DNA of 64,000 bases from Alligator mississippiensis (lineage: Eukaryota > Chordata > Crocodylia > Alligatoridae). This document shows, one piece after another, positions 20,670 through 33,645 of the stretch (its first letter is position 1; the number at the start of each line of letters is the position of its first letter). The stretch is taken from assembly GCF_030867095.1 (NCBI RefSeq), contig NC_081824.1, forward strand, positions 253,457,956-253,521,955, read 5' to 3'. Below the pieces are notes generated by a model. The model made no database searches and had not been told where the DNA came from. It was given only the letters and a program-made list of their open reading frames with translations. A program made the translations under genes and the position numbers.

Positions 20670-23237
20670 GGTCATAGAGTCTCAGAGAAGTTGGGCTGGA
20701 AGGGACCTCCAGAGGTCTAGTCCAACCGCTTGCCTGAGGTAGGATCACCCCTATCCAAACCATCTCATACAGCCATAATCTAAACTCTATGTAAGACTTC
20801 ATTCAACCATGACAACATAAACCTAACCCCCTAACCTGCTACAGGTAAAGCAGGAGAACCATGGCAGCCAGCCTCTTGAGCGTATATAAAATGTCAAAAA
20901 TGCTTCTATAAAATGTCAATGTACATTGAAGAGGGCCTCACCTCCTGCTACAGGGACAGGCAAAACCCCCTACAGTCTATACCAATCTGACCATAGGGTA
21001 AAATTCCTTCCTGACCCCAAATACAGTGATTGTTTTGGCCCTGAGCAGAGGGGCAAGAGCCTCTAGCCAGAAACCTCTGGCTTTGGTCCTAGTGGGAGTA
21101 TTGGCACACTCCAGTCTAAATCCCCAGCCTTGGCTGTAGCCTCTGAGGGAGGCTTAGAAACACCCTGATACAAGGGAGTGTGGGGCGGATCAGCAAATCC
21201 CAGAAGCATGGGAAATACCCATCGTAGAACATGGGGATAGCTATACCTAGATCATCCCTAACCAGTGGCTATCCAACCTCTTCTTGAACAGCTCCAGTGA
21301 GGGAGAGTCCACAACTTTCCCAGGCAATCTGTTCCACTGCCTTATTGTCCTAACAGTGAAGAAGTTTTTCTGGATACCCAGTCTAAACTTTGCTGCAACT
21401 CCAAGCCCTTGCCTCCCTGTCCTTCTCTCTGCAGCGAAAGAAAAGGTGCTGTCCTTTTTTATGGCATCCATTTAAGTATTTGAAGACTTATCATGTCCCC
21501 TCTTGAGTGCCCTTTTGGCAAGCTGAACTTGCCTAGCTTCTTCAGCCTGTTTTTGTATTACTTGCTTTTCAAGCCCTTGATCATCTTCATTACTCGCCTT
21601 GAACTTTTATGTATCCTTTTTAAAATGTGGAGCCCAGAACTGCACACAGTACTCCAGATGAGGCCTAACCAGTGCTGAGTAGAGAGATACTATCGCCTCC
21701 TGTGTCTTGCACCTAATGCTTCTATTGATGCAGCCTAAAGCTGTATTGGCCTTTGGTGCGGCTGCATCACGCTGCAAACTCGTACTGAGTCTGTGGTCTA
21801 CCAAGACTCCTAAATCCTTTCCATAGAGTTGATGTCGATGTTACTTTTTTTCAAGTTAGCCTTGAGGACATCCTTGAAACACTTTTTTTGCCCTCCTCTT
21901 GAGCGTATATCTTGACAAAGCTGGGAGAATAAGACTTGCTTTGGGAGTCTGAAGTTGCACATTTGGATGACGTGGCTGGCCCACCATAGTATTATATTTA
22001 TTCAGCCTGCATTTCTCCAATTCGTTTATGAATAGGTCATGTGGGACCTAGCCAAAAGCCTTTCTGAACTCCAGATACACTATATCTACAGCATTCCCTT
22101 TATCCAACCAAATAGTTACTTTGCCAGAGGAGATCAGGTTTGCTTGACATAATTTGTTTTTCTAAATCTATGCTGGCTGCTTGCAATCAGCCCTTCCTCC
22201 TCCAGATACTTGCAAATGGTTTCCTTAGTATGCTCCAGTAGCTTCCCAGGTATTGAGGAGAGGCTAACTGGCCTGTAGTTTCCCACATCCTCCTTGTCTC
22301 TTTTGAAGAAGGGCACTACATTGGCTCTTTTCAAGTCCTCTGTCATCCGGCCTGTCTCCTATGACTTCATGGAGATCATTGCTTAAGGCTCCCAGATCTC
22401 CTCCACCAGTTCCTTCAGTACCCTAGAGTGAAGTTCATCCAGCTCTGCTGACTTAAATTCATTCAGATCAAAAGAAAAGCTCTCCGACTGTCTCTTTTGT
22501 TATTTCCTTCCTCAGTTTGCCCCCTTCTTTATCCTAATAATTCTTATTAGGATATCTTAGGTATCTGGCTGCAGCTTTCTTTTTTTGTGAAGACTGAGGC
22601 AAAGTAGTTGTTGAGTAGTTTTGTCGTTGTGTCTCCGGTTAGGAGTTCCTTCTGACTTATTAATATAGGACTCTCAGCTTCCTTGGTCCTTTTTTGGCCA
22701 ACATACTTAAAGAACCTCTTCTTGTCCTTAACCTCCTTTGCCAGTTGCAGCTCATTCTTTATCTTTGCATTCTTGATTTTGTCCCTGCAGGCTCTGGCTA
22801 TTTCCAGGTATGCATCCTTGGTGACCTGCCCATTCTTCCCTTGCCTGTATGATTTCCTTTTGCATTTGAGGCATTTTAGAAGCTCCTTTTGCAGCCACAT
22901 TATTCTCTTGTCATTCTTCTTGTGGTTCCATCACGTCGGGACAGTTTCTTGCTGGGCTTGCAATACTGTGTCCCTTAAAAGTTTGCAGCCCTCCTGGGCA
23001 CTTATTTCCTTCACTCTGTCCTTCCATGACATCATGCCTATTAACTCCTTGAGTCAGACAAAATCTGCCTTTTTGAAATCCAGCCTCCTAATTTTGTTGA
23101 CCTCATGCTTTCCCTATCTCAGGATCTGAAATTCTATCATATCGTGATCACTTCCTCCCAAGTTACCCATCACCTTGACATCCACCACCAGTTCTTCCCT
23201 GTTGGTCAGGACAAGATCCAACACAGGTGATCCCCTA
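20670..23237 (-). mobile_element. Old CR1 LINE with endonuclease end and broken RT
   Basis: Read on the minus strand: the endonuclease C-terminal motif [10 protein letters not shown] is at about 23,128-23,170; a 117-residue stretch at 22,547-22,900 matches the CR1 linker and RT start (ARACRDKIKNAKIKNELQLA, FFKYVGQKR, LLNNYFASVF); RT motif 1 (NYRPVSLSSIPGKLLE) is at 22,134-22,346; [20 protein letters not shown] is at about 21,610-21,690; and the C-terminal RQWNRLPGKVVDSPSLELF is at about 21,247-21,360. The 3' end (GGGCTGGAAGGGACCTCCAG) is at about 20,690. Stops and frameshifts break the frame. At 21,832-21,986 it is interrupted by a piece of another LINE. It abuts a hAT on its 5' side. Confidence 0.88.
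21832..21986 (-). mobile_element. Fragment of a different LINE inside the CR1
   Basis: On the minus strand this reads WWASHVIQMCNFRLPKQVLF then SQLCQDIRSRGGQKKCFKDV and LKANLKKSNIDIN. It has the pattern RWAGHVxRM...LPK...RGGQKKRFKD.LKA found at the C-terminal end of a separate LINE lineage, not in CR1. The CR1 frame before it stops near HDLFINELEKCRLNK and resumes after it at MEKDLGVLVDH. The segment of CR1 that should carry the FADD motif is missing. Confidence 0.65.
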
Positions 23238-23565
23238 AGTGGGGGATCTAAGTTGACCCTTATGGGGCCCGGCCTTACGGGCAGAGCCCAGGATGTATGC
23301 TGCGTGTGGAACCCTTTCTAGCTGCTCTGTGATCTTTGCCGCATATGGTGCCCCTTTCTCCCTCAGCCCCTGCCTGGAGTGAGCATCATCTGTCACAGTT
23401 CTGAACCAGCCAGGGGGTACCACGTGCAGCACAGATCCTGGAGCAGCATGAATGAGCACTGTATGTAGTGAATCTAGCATGGATGGGGGAGGGGAGGGTC
23501 TGTGGGTCCAATCCAGCCTGTTGACCAGCCCCTCATTACTGGGACAGATGAGTTTGACACCCCTG
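23238..23565 (-). mobile_element. hAT-like element, CAGGGGTGTCAAACTC family
   Basis: On the minus strand it starts CAGGGGTGTCAAACTCATC, a typical hAT terminus. The other end (GGGGATCTAAGTTGACCC) resembles the start of the 36,719 element. The interior shares the GGATCTGTGCTGCACGTGGT type words with the copies at 36.7 and 40.2 kb. No clear target duplication. Confidence 0.6.
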
Positions 23566-23925
23566 CTGTACACGCTTTGGAAAAATGCCTCTTTTCTTTT
23601 CTTTAACATTTCACACCATTAACTTAGTAACCACTTGCTTTTATTTCAGGGGATGACATAAAAGTGATAATTCAATTTTTAACAAGAACATAATATTTTC
23701 TTTCCGTTCTCCATTGCTGTGGGGTGTCTCCACTAGTAAAAATACCTGACAAATTTCATGCTCTCCAGAGAAAAAAGGCGCAGCAACTATGTGTTGTTGA
23801 GCCCAGAGATTGCTGGATCTCTACGCAGTGGGATTCAGGATGCTTTAGAAAGTATTTCAGAAGACATGGGGTTTGAAACTAGTTGGCTGTAGAGACAGAT
23901 ACATATGGTTAAAAACATGTTAGAT

Positions 23926-24175
23926 AAGGGGATGGCAACCTCTTGTTGCAAACTGGCTGCTGTTTGCAACCTAGCTCCTGCTGCAGGCTGCAAGACGGTG
24001 CATCCTAAAGCATTCAGCAGTTGCTGTGTAGGAGATAGAACAGGGCAGGTGGTAGGACCCAGGGGACACTTCTGCTGCTGCCCTGGCTGGAGCATGCTGC
24101 ATATTCCCACCCAGAACTGCCACCAAGGAGATCCAGTCTCTTCACTGCTGGTGAGCTTTAGGTTGCCGACCTCTT
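23926..24175. mobile_element. hAT element with exact 8-bp target duplication
   Basis: Starts AAGGGGATGGCAACCTCTTG and ends TTTAGGTTGCCGACCTCTT, an imperfect inverse. Both sides carry TGTTAGAT (23,918-23,925 and 24,176-24,183), an exact octamer. At 250 bp it is non-coding. Confidence 0.88.
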
Positions 24176-25096
24176 TGTTAGATGGATCTGCAGCTCACTG
24201 TGGTGAAAAGAGGTAGAGTAGTGTAGAGACTAGAAAAGAAGATCTTTTATTGCTTCTGAAATAGGTAGGGAGCTGCTGGAGATACGAGCTAGTGGACAGC
24301 ATATTGAAGATGCTTTTTAGACAACTCACCAAATCATGATGGACTTTCTCCCACTGCAGCTCCTTAGAATCTGCTTATTTTTCTTTTTACACTTCATAGC
24401 TCAGGAAGATTGGAAAGCAGTTCTGTGGTTCCCCCCTTCAATATCCATTGGAAGACTATTGCTAAATTTAATAGAGCTCAGGGAGTAGGTGGGATGCGAT
24501 ACAAACAGGATTGTGTGTTGTTATCTGGGTCTTACCATAACTGTGTAGCATTTTAGAGATCCTTAGAGACATGGTTGCTAGCCTGTGAATTTATGATCTG
24601 AATTAATTGAACCAAAAACTTGAATGCAAGAGATACATAAAATAGAAAAAGGAGTTAAAGACTAGTTGGGACTTTGGTTCAATTTTATTTTTCACCTGTG
24701 GCCTACTGTGCAATTTCAGCAAGAAATTTCTTCTCTCTGCCTTGGATCTGTGGTAGAATAATGAAATAAGATTACCCAGGCAACCCAGTGGGACCTGCTG
24801 GAATGGATTTAACAACTCCCCCCTCCCCCCCCAACAAACAAACAAACAAAACCCCAAAGATCCATTTTAAATTGGAAAAAAAGAAAAAAAATCATAAACA
24901 AACTCTGCGTGAATCAGTCCTTTTCCCCAGCCAAAGTTCTTTGTATAACTAGAATGTCTGTGTTCCTGCAGGTGACCCTTCGTCTCCTGCTCTCAATTCT
25001 GCTTCCAAGCTGGGAAAGGTTCAGAGGATTTATGGAGGTCTTTTCTACTCGTAATCCTTGGCCGAGTTACTTACAGTTCATTTAACCCACTGGGTT

Positions 25097-25200
25097 TTCA
25101 ACCCTTCTAGACTCAAGGCACCCCTCAATTGACTTGAGGCACCACTTGTAAAATGCCAGCTCTGAGTTTTTGCTTGTTTTTTGACTGCAGAAAAATAGTA
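25097..25200. mobile_element. hAT end fragment (CAGTGGTTCT family)
   Basis: GTTTTCAACCCTTCTAGACT followed by CAAGGCACCCCTCAATT matches the left part of the 19,842 family. The other end is missing, and a GC-rich repeat starts at 25,208. Confidence 0.5.
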
Positions 25201-25207
25201 GAGCAAT

Positions 25208-26460
25208 CAGAGCCGTCCCTAGGGGTGTGCAGCGGCTGCGGGGTGGGTGGCAAGTGGCATAGGCGGAAGAAGAAAAAAAAAATGGGGGTGAGGGCTGAAT
25301 GTGCACGTGCAGCTCACACACCATGGAAAAGTCTGAGGGAGGGGAAAGGGCCATGGGGGGCAGGGGGAGCAGCATTGCCCGGCACAGTGCCGTGCTGGTC
25401 CGGGCTGCCTCCTGGCCCCACCAGTTCGGCCCTGGCCCTAGCCACATACCGCCCGGGGGGGACCCAGAGATGGGGGCCGGGGCGGGCCCAGCCTTGGCTA
25501 GACCAGTGGGTCCGAAGGCTCTTGCCTCCGCGCTTCCTTACTGCCGCTGCTTCGAAAGTAGCCGGCGCCGCCATGTGCGTTCTGCCGTTGGGCACGCCGG
25601 GCAGTGAGGCACACGGTGCTGCACCACACCACTTTCGAAGGAGTGGCAGTGAGACATGGAGGTGCGGAGCAGAGTGCAGCTTGCAGCTGTGGCCTGCTTG
25701 CCCCATGCAAAAAGCAGGGGCCTGGGGCGGTCCCCCCACCCCTTGGCTGCCCAGTGCCGCACCTCTGGAGGGGCCACTGGGCTCCGATTATCATCCCACG
25801 ACCCAGCCCAGCCAGGGCCTGATTCCCCATGACTGGGCCCCCGGCCAGGCCTGTTGTGGGACAATCAGTCCATGGGCGCGTCACAGGGGAGGCGGAAGGG
25901 GGGTGAAATTCACCCTCCCCCAAACTTTGGCTCCCCATGGTGCACACAACCATGAGAGCTGCCAGCCTGCGCTCCTGGAGGAGCTGCTGGGCTCCGACTG
26001 TCCCATGACCCGCCCCAGTCACAATGTATGGGGCCTCGGCCAGGCCAGGTCATGGGACAATCCCCACAGTGCAGCAGGCAGGGGCAGGGGTGAATGATTC
26101 GCCCTTCCCTACCCCGCTCTCCCCTGCATTGTTGGGGTCTTGATCTGTGCCTCCCCCAGCCCAGGGTGATAAAGAAGATTAAAAGAAACTTACCTGTCTG
26201 CATGCAGCTGGGCCAGCTGTGGTGGTGGCTGTGAGTGCAGGGTAGCTGAGTGTACCGCTCCTCCCCTTTGCTAGAGCAGCCTGCGGCTATGTCTGCTGCT
26301 GCCGTCCGTTTGGGGGTGCTGAGCCCCGTTAGGCCCCCCCTTCTGCTGCGGACTGGAGCTGGCAGCGCTTGGCGGCAGCAGCGTGTGGCGGCTGCAGTGG
26401 GGCCTTTACAGCATTGTCTGCGGACCCCCCACAAAGTGCGGGGCCTGGGGCGGTAACCTT
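25208..26460. repeat. GC-rich interspersed repeat, probably non-autonomous DNA transposon
   Basis: It starts CAGAGCCGTCCCTAGGGG and ends near GCGGGGCCTGGGGCGG, which is the usual look of one GC-rich hAT-type family. I could not confirm a target duplication. The part near 26,130-26,195 (GTCTTGATCTGTGCCTCCC ... AAACTTACCTG) is similar to the cores of the 10,648 and 17,712 elements. Long frames on both strands are composition artefacts. Confidence 0.55.
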
Positions 26461-26462
26461 GT

Positions 26463-26830
26463 GCCATCAACTAGTACCTTTTGAGTCTGACCCCGGAGCC
26501 AGTTGCCCAGCCATTGGACCAGTAAAATGGTGGAGGCCACAGTTCCCCACCTTGGTCATGAGAACATCATGGGAGACCAAGTCAAAGGCCTTCTTGAAAT
26601 CCAGATAAATGACATCAACCCCATCTCCCTTGTCCAGGCAATGCATCACCTGGTCATAGAAATAGATGAGGTTGATCAAGCAAGACCTTCCAGTAATAAA
26701 ACCATGTTGACTGGCATTCACTAGGTTGCCTTCCATTAGCCTGCTGCTTTTGTAGTACTCGTAAGCATCAATTAAAAAAATGGCTATCATACTTTTATTT
26801 AAGATCTCTGATGTTGCTGACAAATTGGAG
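26463..26830 (-). mobile_element. CR1 RT fragment
   Basis: On the minus strand it reads NLVNASQHGFITGRSCLINL then IYFYDQVMHCLDKGDGVDVI and YLDFKKAFDLVSHDVL, the CR1 RT fingers/palm with the YLDF catalytic aspartate, followed in another frame by LVQWLGNWLRGQTQKVL. It is truncated on both sides. Confidence 0.88.
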
Positions 26831-28008
26831 TTCCCAAGTCATCCATACTGTGATTGCTATCCCATTCATACAATAAACATCACTGTCTTCATGGATTATT
26901 GTGATACTCGGGTAAATTGAGTAGAACGATAGATCAAATAACATTGGCAGAGATCTTGGTCAGAGTTCAGCAGCAAGTTTCTTTTGTGGCTGTATATGTA
27001 GTGAAGCAAACTTCCTTTGCCTCCATCATTACATCAGCACAATCCTGACTTGTGGCATTATTCCATTTAGTTTAAACTCTGGTCCCTCTTAGTGTCAGTT
27101 TGCATGTTGCTTATTGTCAGTTACGTGGCTACCACTACTTCTGCCAACCGCCTTTGTGCTGTCTCGAAATATGCCTAGTGTGAGTCCTCATGCCTTTACT
27201 CTTGTACCTGTGGCTCTTTTCTTCAGTGATCAGTGCAGCACGTGGTGACCAGACAGTCTTCAACCCAGCTATTATTTGTTTTCGCTGTAGAAATAAAGCA
27301 GGTAGAATAAAGAGGTTTTTGAAACAAGAAACAGTCCACGTATATGTCTAAGCAAAGGCATGTTATCCCCTGACCATAACCTGGGCAGACATGGCTGTTT
27401 CAGTCATTCCAGGTGTATATGGCACTCTGATTTCTCAAACAGCTTCCAAACAATTGCTTCTCTTTCTCTTGAATGAGTCCCTCTTTAAACTGATAATTAT
27501 GTTATGGTGGTTGTCTTATGTTCCAGAGTATTTTTCCTGACTGTTGTTGTTTGTTAAAAGCCCCCTACATATTTACCAAGGGGTGGCTTTTCTCTAGCCA
27601 TTGTTATCCTTCTTGCTTGATATTGCTGAGGAAGTCCCTGTTACTAACCCCCAATGTATTTATACAGTTAACCTGCCTAATAACCAGATCAACATTCCCA
27701 ATTCTAAATTAATGTCCAAATCCATTAAGTTTGTTATGAGACAGGTTTCTCTGCACATAACCTGAATTCAGACTTAGCTTACTGCTTCTGTGGGAGTAAA
27801 ATCATTCCTCAAGAGAATGACTGTAGAGCCCCCTTTCTAGAGTATGATGACAAGACTTTGGATGTAATAGGGTTGCATGAGTTACCACTTATGAGTTCAG
27901 TTCGTGTTCGTCCTCACTGGTAGAAGGCTAGAAAAAGTTGTTGGGGATTGCTGCTGGAAATGAGAAGGGCAAGATACCACCTGCTCTAAAGAGAGTGGTT
28001 TGCTACAG

Positions 28009-28176
28009 CAGTGGTTCTGAGTTTTTGGACCAGCAGGCCACTGTCAATTCAAAATTCTTCATGCCTGCCATGCATCCTTATCATCAAACCTCTAAACACT
28101 AAAAAGGTACACTGTCTGATATGAGCTTTGGACCACCTGAGGACTGCTCACCACGACCTCATTTTGGGAACCACTG
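28009..28176. mobile_element. Short hAT element, CAGTGGTTCT family
   Basis: Starts CAGTGGTTCTGAGTTTTTGG and ends TTTGGGAACCACTG, inverted termini. The flanking octamers do not match well, so the insertion is old or the boundary is off by a few bases. Confidence 0.65.
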
Positions 28177-30635
28177 GTTATCCCCTTGCGCAGTGAATTC
28201 TTGTAGTATGATGGTTGTCCTTAACTACTGCTCTTTATCAGTTGAATTATTTGGGGGAGAGATTATTGAGAAATCTATGTCAAAATAACTCCAGTTATAG
28301 GGACCTGAAGAATCTACCTGTCTTTGGCCAGTTTGGCTTTTGCCTGGATAAATATCCGGTGCTTGTGCTGATTTTATTTTATTTTTTAAAGATCCATTAG
28401 CTGTCTTCAGTATTCATCCACAAGGCCTGATGAGGACTCATAAGGCCACTCTTCTGTGCTTTTTTTCCTTTTGTGGGCGGAACACACAGGGATACTTCTG
28501 TCTATTGCAGAACTTGAGCTACATACTCTTCTTGCTAATCATTTTTAAATGGGTGATTGTTAAGGAGACAGTATGGTTTGCAGTGACTTTGATATAATTA
28601 CATCTCTATAATTTATAGTTCTCTGCTGCAAAAGACAAATACTGCTTTGAAACAACCTGCCATTTGTATGTTTATATTTGGAGTGTAGAAGCAGGTTAAC
28701 TTTGCATGATTCTTAAGTGTCTTTGCTAGGTGTGGGGAAATAGGAAAAGGAGATGTTGCAAGAATCCTGGCCCCCACTAGCTGAAATAATATGCTTCCAC
28801 TGTTCATAATGTAAGAGATTGTCTTAGATCACTGGTTGTTACTGGGTGCTGAAGTAGCAGACTGTCATATACACTTGTTATCTGTACTTGTAAGATTATT
28901 TAGGCCATTGTCAGTTCTGAGTTAAAGGGGCTTAATGCATTCTGCATAAGGCTGTACTGTAAAACCAATGCAAAAGTCTGCAGCTAACTGGTCAAGGAAG
29001 TCCTTGCAGAGAAAATGCTTCTTTCCATTTTTGCTGCGTGGCAGGGTATTGTAGGAGAAGTGTCCTTGCTCTGGTGGGATGGAATGAGGGCTGGTTGGGA
29101 GACAGGATGCTTGAGGTCAAATGTATAGTTTATGGAACAAATATTCTTCTGAAACGTAGTGAATTCTACTCGTTTGGACCTGATGTGCTTTATTTAGTGT
29201 ATGATCTTTGCATTAATGTTATACTGTGCCCAGCTTGAATAATCACATTTAGTGAATTCTGAACCAGTAACAGTCTATGGACAGATTCTGGCTTCATGTG
29301 CTCACTTGGCTTGAGAACATTCTTGACAGGTTCAGCCAGAGGCAGAATTTAGGTCCAAAATGGTTCTGAGGTACTGTGACTCTGTCTAAAACTTATTCAT
29401 TGACACATGCAACTTTTAAGTATCCTGTGGCTCTGCTCAGGTCAGCTCTAACCTACACAACATGTTAAAAAGATTCATAGTTTATTTGTGCATAGTTCAT
29501 TCATGCTAACTCTGGTGGAATAGTACAAGGTTTGTATCCCAGGTAAGTATCCCAGGCTTTCTTGTCGGTACATGAAGGTGTCAGTTAAATGGCTATCATA
29601 GTGCCCAGCCACTGTGATCTATAGCATGACAATTACCTCTTGGTGTTGCTTTTCTCAGTGAAGTTTGTGATGATGTCCAAGAACTGCCTTTTCAGGGCCT
29701 TTTTGCAGCCTGCAAACCAGTTTACACTGGAAAAGTCTCAATAGATGGGCTAAGGGCAATACACAGCCCCAGGTGAGGAAAACAGCAAGGTGGTGGAGGT
29801 TGTCATGGGAGAATGGTGAAACAAGGTTTTTATTCTTTACACATTGATGGGAAAGAGAGGGGACCAGGCTAGTTTTACTTATTGTTTACCTATCTATGCC
29901 TTACAAAGCTGAAGTATACAGATACTGAAATAGATAGGTCAAGCACCTGAGAGGAATATAATCTTTTCCAGTCTCAGGAAAGAGACGAGAGGAAAAGTAT
30001 ATTATAGGGTTTGGAGAGGGATTGAAAAGAGGCAAAGCTAAAGTTGGTCATGGCAGAAAGACATCTGTCACCGTGAGGGAGAGGAGGATTGTGCATATGT
30101 CAGGCTCCATGAATGCACTATTTGCAGGCTTCTGTTGTGCTGCACAGCAGGTGATCATTATATAAATGATGGCTAGCAAAAACCGAAGTGATCTCAGCTG
30201 ATGGGAGTGAGTCAGCAGCTGCTGAGTCACACCCAGCACTTGATGAGTGTACAGTGATGGCTTTATTAGTGTGCTTTAAATGAAGATTACTGGAACCCTC
30301 CTTGCTTCTAAGAGTGATTGATGGTGGTGCCTTTCAGCTTTGAAGTGTGTGGTTTTGGATTCTAGTCTCTGGAAGAACCTAGCATTGTGATACTAACGAA
30401 GACAATAGGGGTAGATTATATTGGGACAGATTCCTTCCCCTGCTCTGCTTCTCCTTGCCTTGTGGTTTTGGTTTGTTGGGGAGGTGGAGGTGAGAGAATT
30501 CATGGAAGTGAATATTGCAATTGGCAGGATTTTACCTTATCTGTAACCTTAACTGTGATACTTCACCTTAAAGTTTCCTGGATGTAAGGAACAAATGCAG
30601 CACTTTCTCCAGTTGGGGAGGGCTTCTGTGTAGGA

Positions 30636-30930
30636 CAGTGATTCTCAGTCAGGATGCCAGCATACCCTGGGGTGCCTTGAGATCCTTTCAAGGGTGTTGC
30701 AGAGTGCCACGCAATGTTAGCACTGTTAGGTATGTAAACCTGATGCACAAACTTGTAGATTTCAAATAGGAACCCATTTTATCAAAAACATTCTGACCTA
30801 TTGCAGTTTGTCTGAGTTCTTTGGAAGTGGAAGAATGGCTCTGTAGTTTTTTTCTATAGTCAAAAGACAAGTGAAAACTAGCTGGCATTTCCAAGGGGTG
30901 CCTTAAGTTAAAAAATGTTGAGAACTACTG
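30636..30930. mobile_element. hAT element, CAGTGGTTCT family
   Basis: Starts CAGTGATTCTCAGTCAGG and ends AATGTTGAGAACTACTG. Flanks GTGTAGGA and GTATAGCT match only 5/8. The interior (CACGCAATGTTAGCACTGTT) is similar to the 19,842 copy in opposite orientation. Confidence 0.7.
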
Positions 30931-30984
30931 GTATAGCTGTTTGCCAACTAAATTGTGTTTGTGGGGGTAAGTGGGGGGGGGGGT

Positions 30985-31720
30985 GAAGGGAAGTATTATG
31001 TTTAGAAAAGAGACGCTTGAAGCGGGGGACATGATAAGGGTTTACAGAATACTAACTGGTCCAGAGAAAGTAGATAAAGATTTATTATTTACTGTCTCTC
31101 ACCTTGTAAGAACTAGGGGTCACAAAATGAAACTAATGGGCAGTAAGTTTAAAACTAACAGGAGGAACTTCACACGGCGTGTAATTCAAGTGTGGAACTC
31201 ATTGCCACAAGATGTTGTGGAAGCTGACCATTTAGCTAGATTCAAAAAGGGACTGGACAGATTCTTGGAGGAAAGGTGCATCAGTAGCTCTTGAGCATGG
31301 GAGTTAGGGATGCAGCCTCTGAATTAGAACTTCCTAGTCCTTAAATGCTATAGGCTGCAAGGAAGATGGGAACAGTTGGAAAAAACCCTGGTTGTACCCA
31401 GTTCCTTCTCCTTTTTAGCATCCACTCTCTGCCCCAGTGTGACACAGGCCTATTTGCCATGTTAGGGATTTGTGGGAAAAAGCCCACCGCTTGAAACTAT
31501 AAGACCCCCTCAGAAAGGGAGGGTACTGGGAAAGTGGCAACTAATTGCTTAGAACAAACAACAGGGATGGGAGTGAAGGTCAGAGGTTTAAAACTAAAAT
31601 GCGTGCCAAGTGGGGACACCAAACAGAGCACACTAGACAGCACCCACTGGCCCTCAAATGGGTCCAAGGAGCCAATGATGTTGCCTAGTGATACTCTGCC
31701 CAGAGATGGGCTTAAAAAAA
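30985..31720 (+). mobile_element. CR1 C-terminal coding end plus 3'UTR
   Basis: The frame ending at 31,294 reads FRKETLEAGDMIRVYRILTG, then TRGHKMKLMGSKFKTNRRNF and VIQVWNSLPQDVVEADHLAR, the conserved C-terminus of CR1 ORF2. A 3'UTR follows. From about 31,440 to 31,710 it contains one unit of the ~314-bp segment that is present twice, inverted, at 11,723-12,350. An A14 run at 31,715 ends the recognisable part; the usual CR1 3' terminus is absent. Confidence 0.8.
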
Positions 31721-33063
31721 AAAAAAAGCTTAAAATCAGTAGGAATTAGAGAGTGCTTGATTCAGCATTCCAAAAGCAGTTGTCATGCTCGATGCTTCCG
31801 GGGGATCTTCTGCACCAGGAAGCCAGAAAGGATGTGAAATATTATTGCTATCTTAAAGAAAGGGAGGTTGAAACAAATAGAGGAAGAGGAACTTGCCTGA
31901 AGCCTGCCTAGGATTCACTCTCAGTAAGGTGTAGAACTGAGGTAACTCAACTTACTTTTGTGCTTTAACCACTAGACAGCTCTGCTTTCCTTTAAGGGGG
32001 TGTTATTCTGCTGGCTGCTGTTAGGGTTTGGTTCTTGGCAGCAGTCTCTTGCATGTATGCCAGAGATCACAGCATGGGCAGCTCCTTACCTCACCTAACA
32101 GTGTTTCCTGTGGCTTTTCAGGAAACATGACACACTCTCCAGTACGTGGGACATAGGACCTAGACGTGGGCAGGAGGTTAAAGTGGAGAAAAATGGAGTT
32201 AAGGTGGGTCCTTGTGTGGTACCAAGGTTTTGCAGCCTTTTTAGAGCTTTCTGCAGTAACTTAAAGGGTGTGGGAGAAGATATCTTATGCTTCTTACACT
32301 CTTGGGCATTTTTAAACAAAACAATCCTTCATATTCAACGTGTTCTGCATGCCATTCGCTTTGTTTTGTTTATCACAGGATATTAGTATGCTAGAACTGT
32401 TAAAGCATGATGCTAGGAGAGACTAGTCCCTCATTTAACATGTCTTTCTCCTGCAAGGGTATGTCTGCCACACGGGTGTGGGCCCTCTGTGATATTATAA
32501 CTAGCAAGTATTAGTAGACTCTCTTGAGCGCTTGGGAATTGTTAAGACTCAGTATTGGGTACCTGACAAAGAGTTACAAGTAAGCCTGCTGTACTTGCTG
32601 TTCATTTAAAAAGTTTGGGAAAGCATCAATAGCTTAGGAGTTAAGGGCATTATCAGGCAGAGTTCTTAAGCTGTCGATGCCCTAAAGTTAAGAGTGTAGG
32701 CCTTTGCTGCTTCTTTCTACTTGTGAGGTTCAGAAAATAACAGATCTATAGAAACTTGAGTGCAAGAGGGAATTTGTGTAACAGCTTCTTTAGTTCAGAG
32801 AAGGTAGAACTGAAATCTGCTGAATGTTCTTGATTTAAAAAAAAAATCACTATTTGGTCTCCACTTTGCAGTGAAAATACGGTTCTGTTCCTTGCTATGT
32901 TTGGTTACATCATTTATGCCTAGAGAGAGGATTTTGGGCTGGGAACAGGGAAATAAAAAGCTACCATCCTTTAGCAGTCTTTCCTTTTTAGATTTGTGTA
33001 ACCTGGATGACAGCTGTTTCTTGAGTCAGAAATTTACAGTCCATCTGTTTGTTTTCACTGCAG

Positions 33064-33645
<582 letters not shown>

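Larger units (their letters stand above)
14113..33063 (+). other. GTF2E1: GTF2E1 intron 1 (predicted)
   Basis: About 19 kb between the promoter and the coding exon. It holds CR1 and hAT insertions listed separately. The stretches 18,840-19,840, 24,190-25,080, 26,830-28,000, 28,180-30,630 and 31,725-33,060 show no family or gene that I recognise. The acceptor at its right end is a pyrimidine tract followed by CACTGCAG. Confidence 0.7.

Noticed and set aside
25153..26097. A 314-codon open frame on the plus strand
   Set aside because: It lies in a GC-rich interspersed repeat, overlaps equally long frames on the other strand, and its translation has no recognisable domain.
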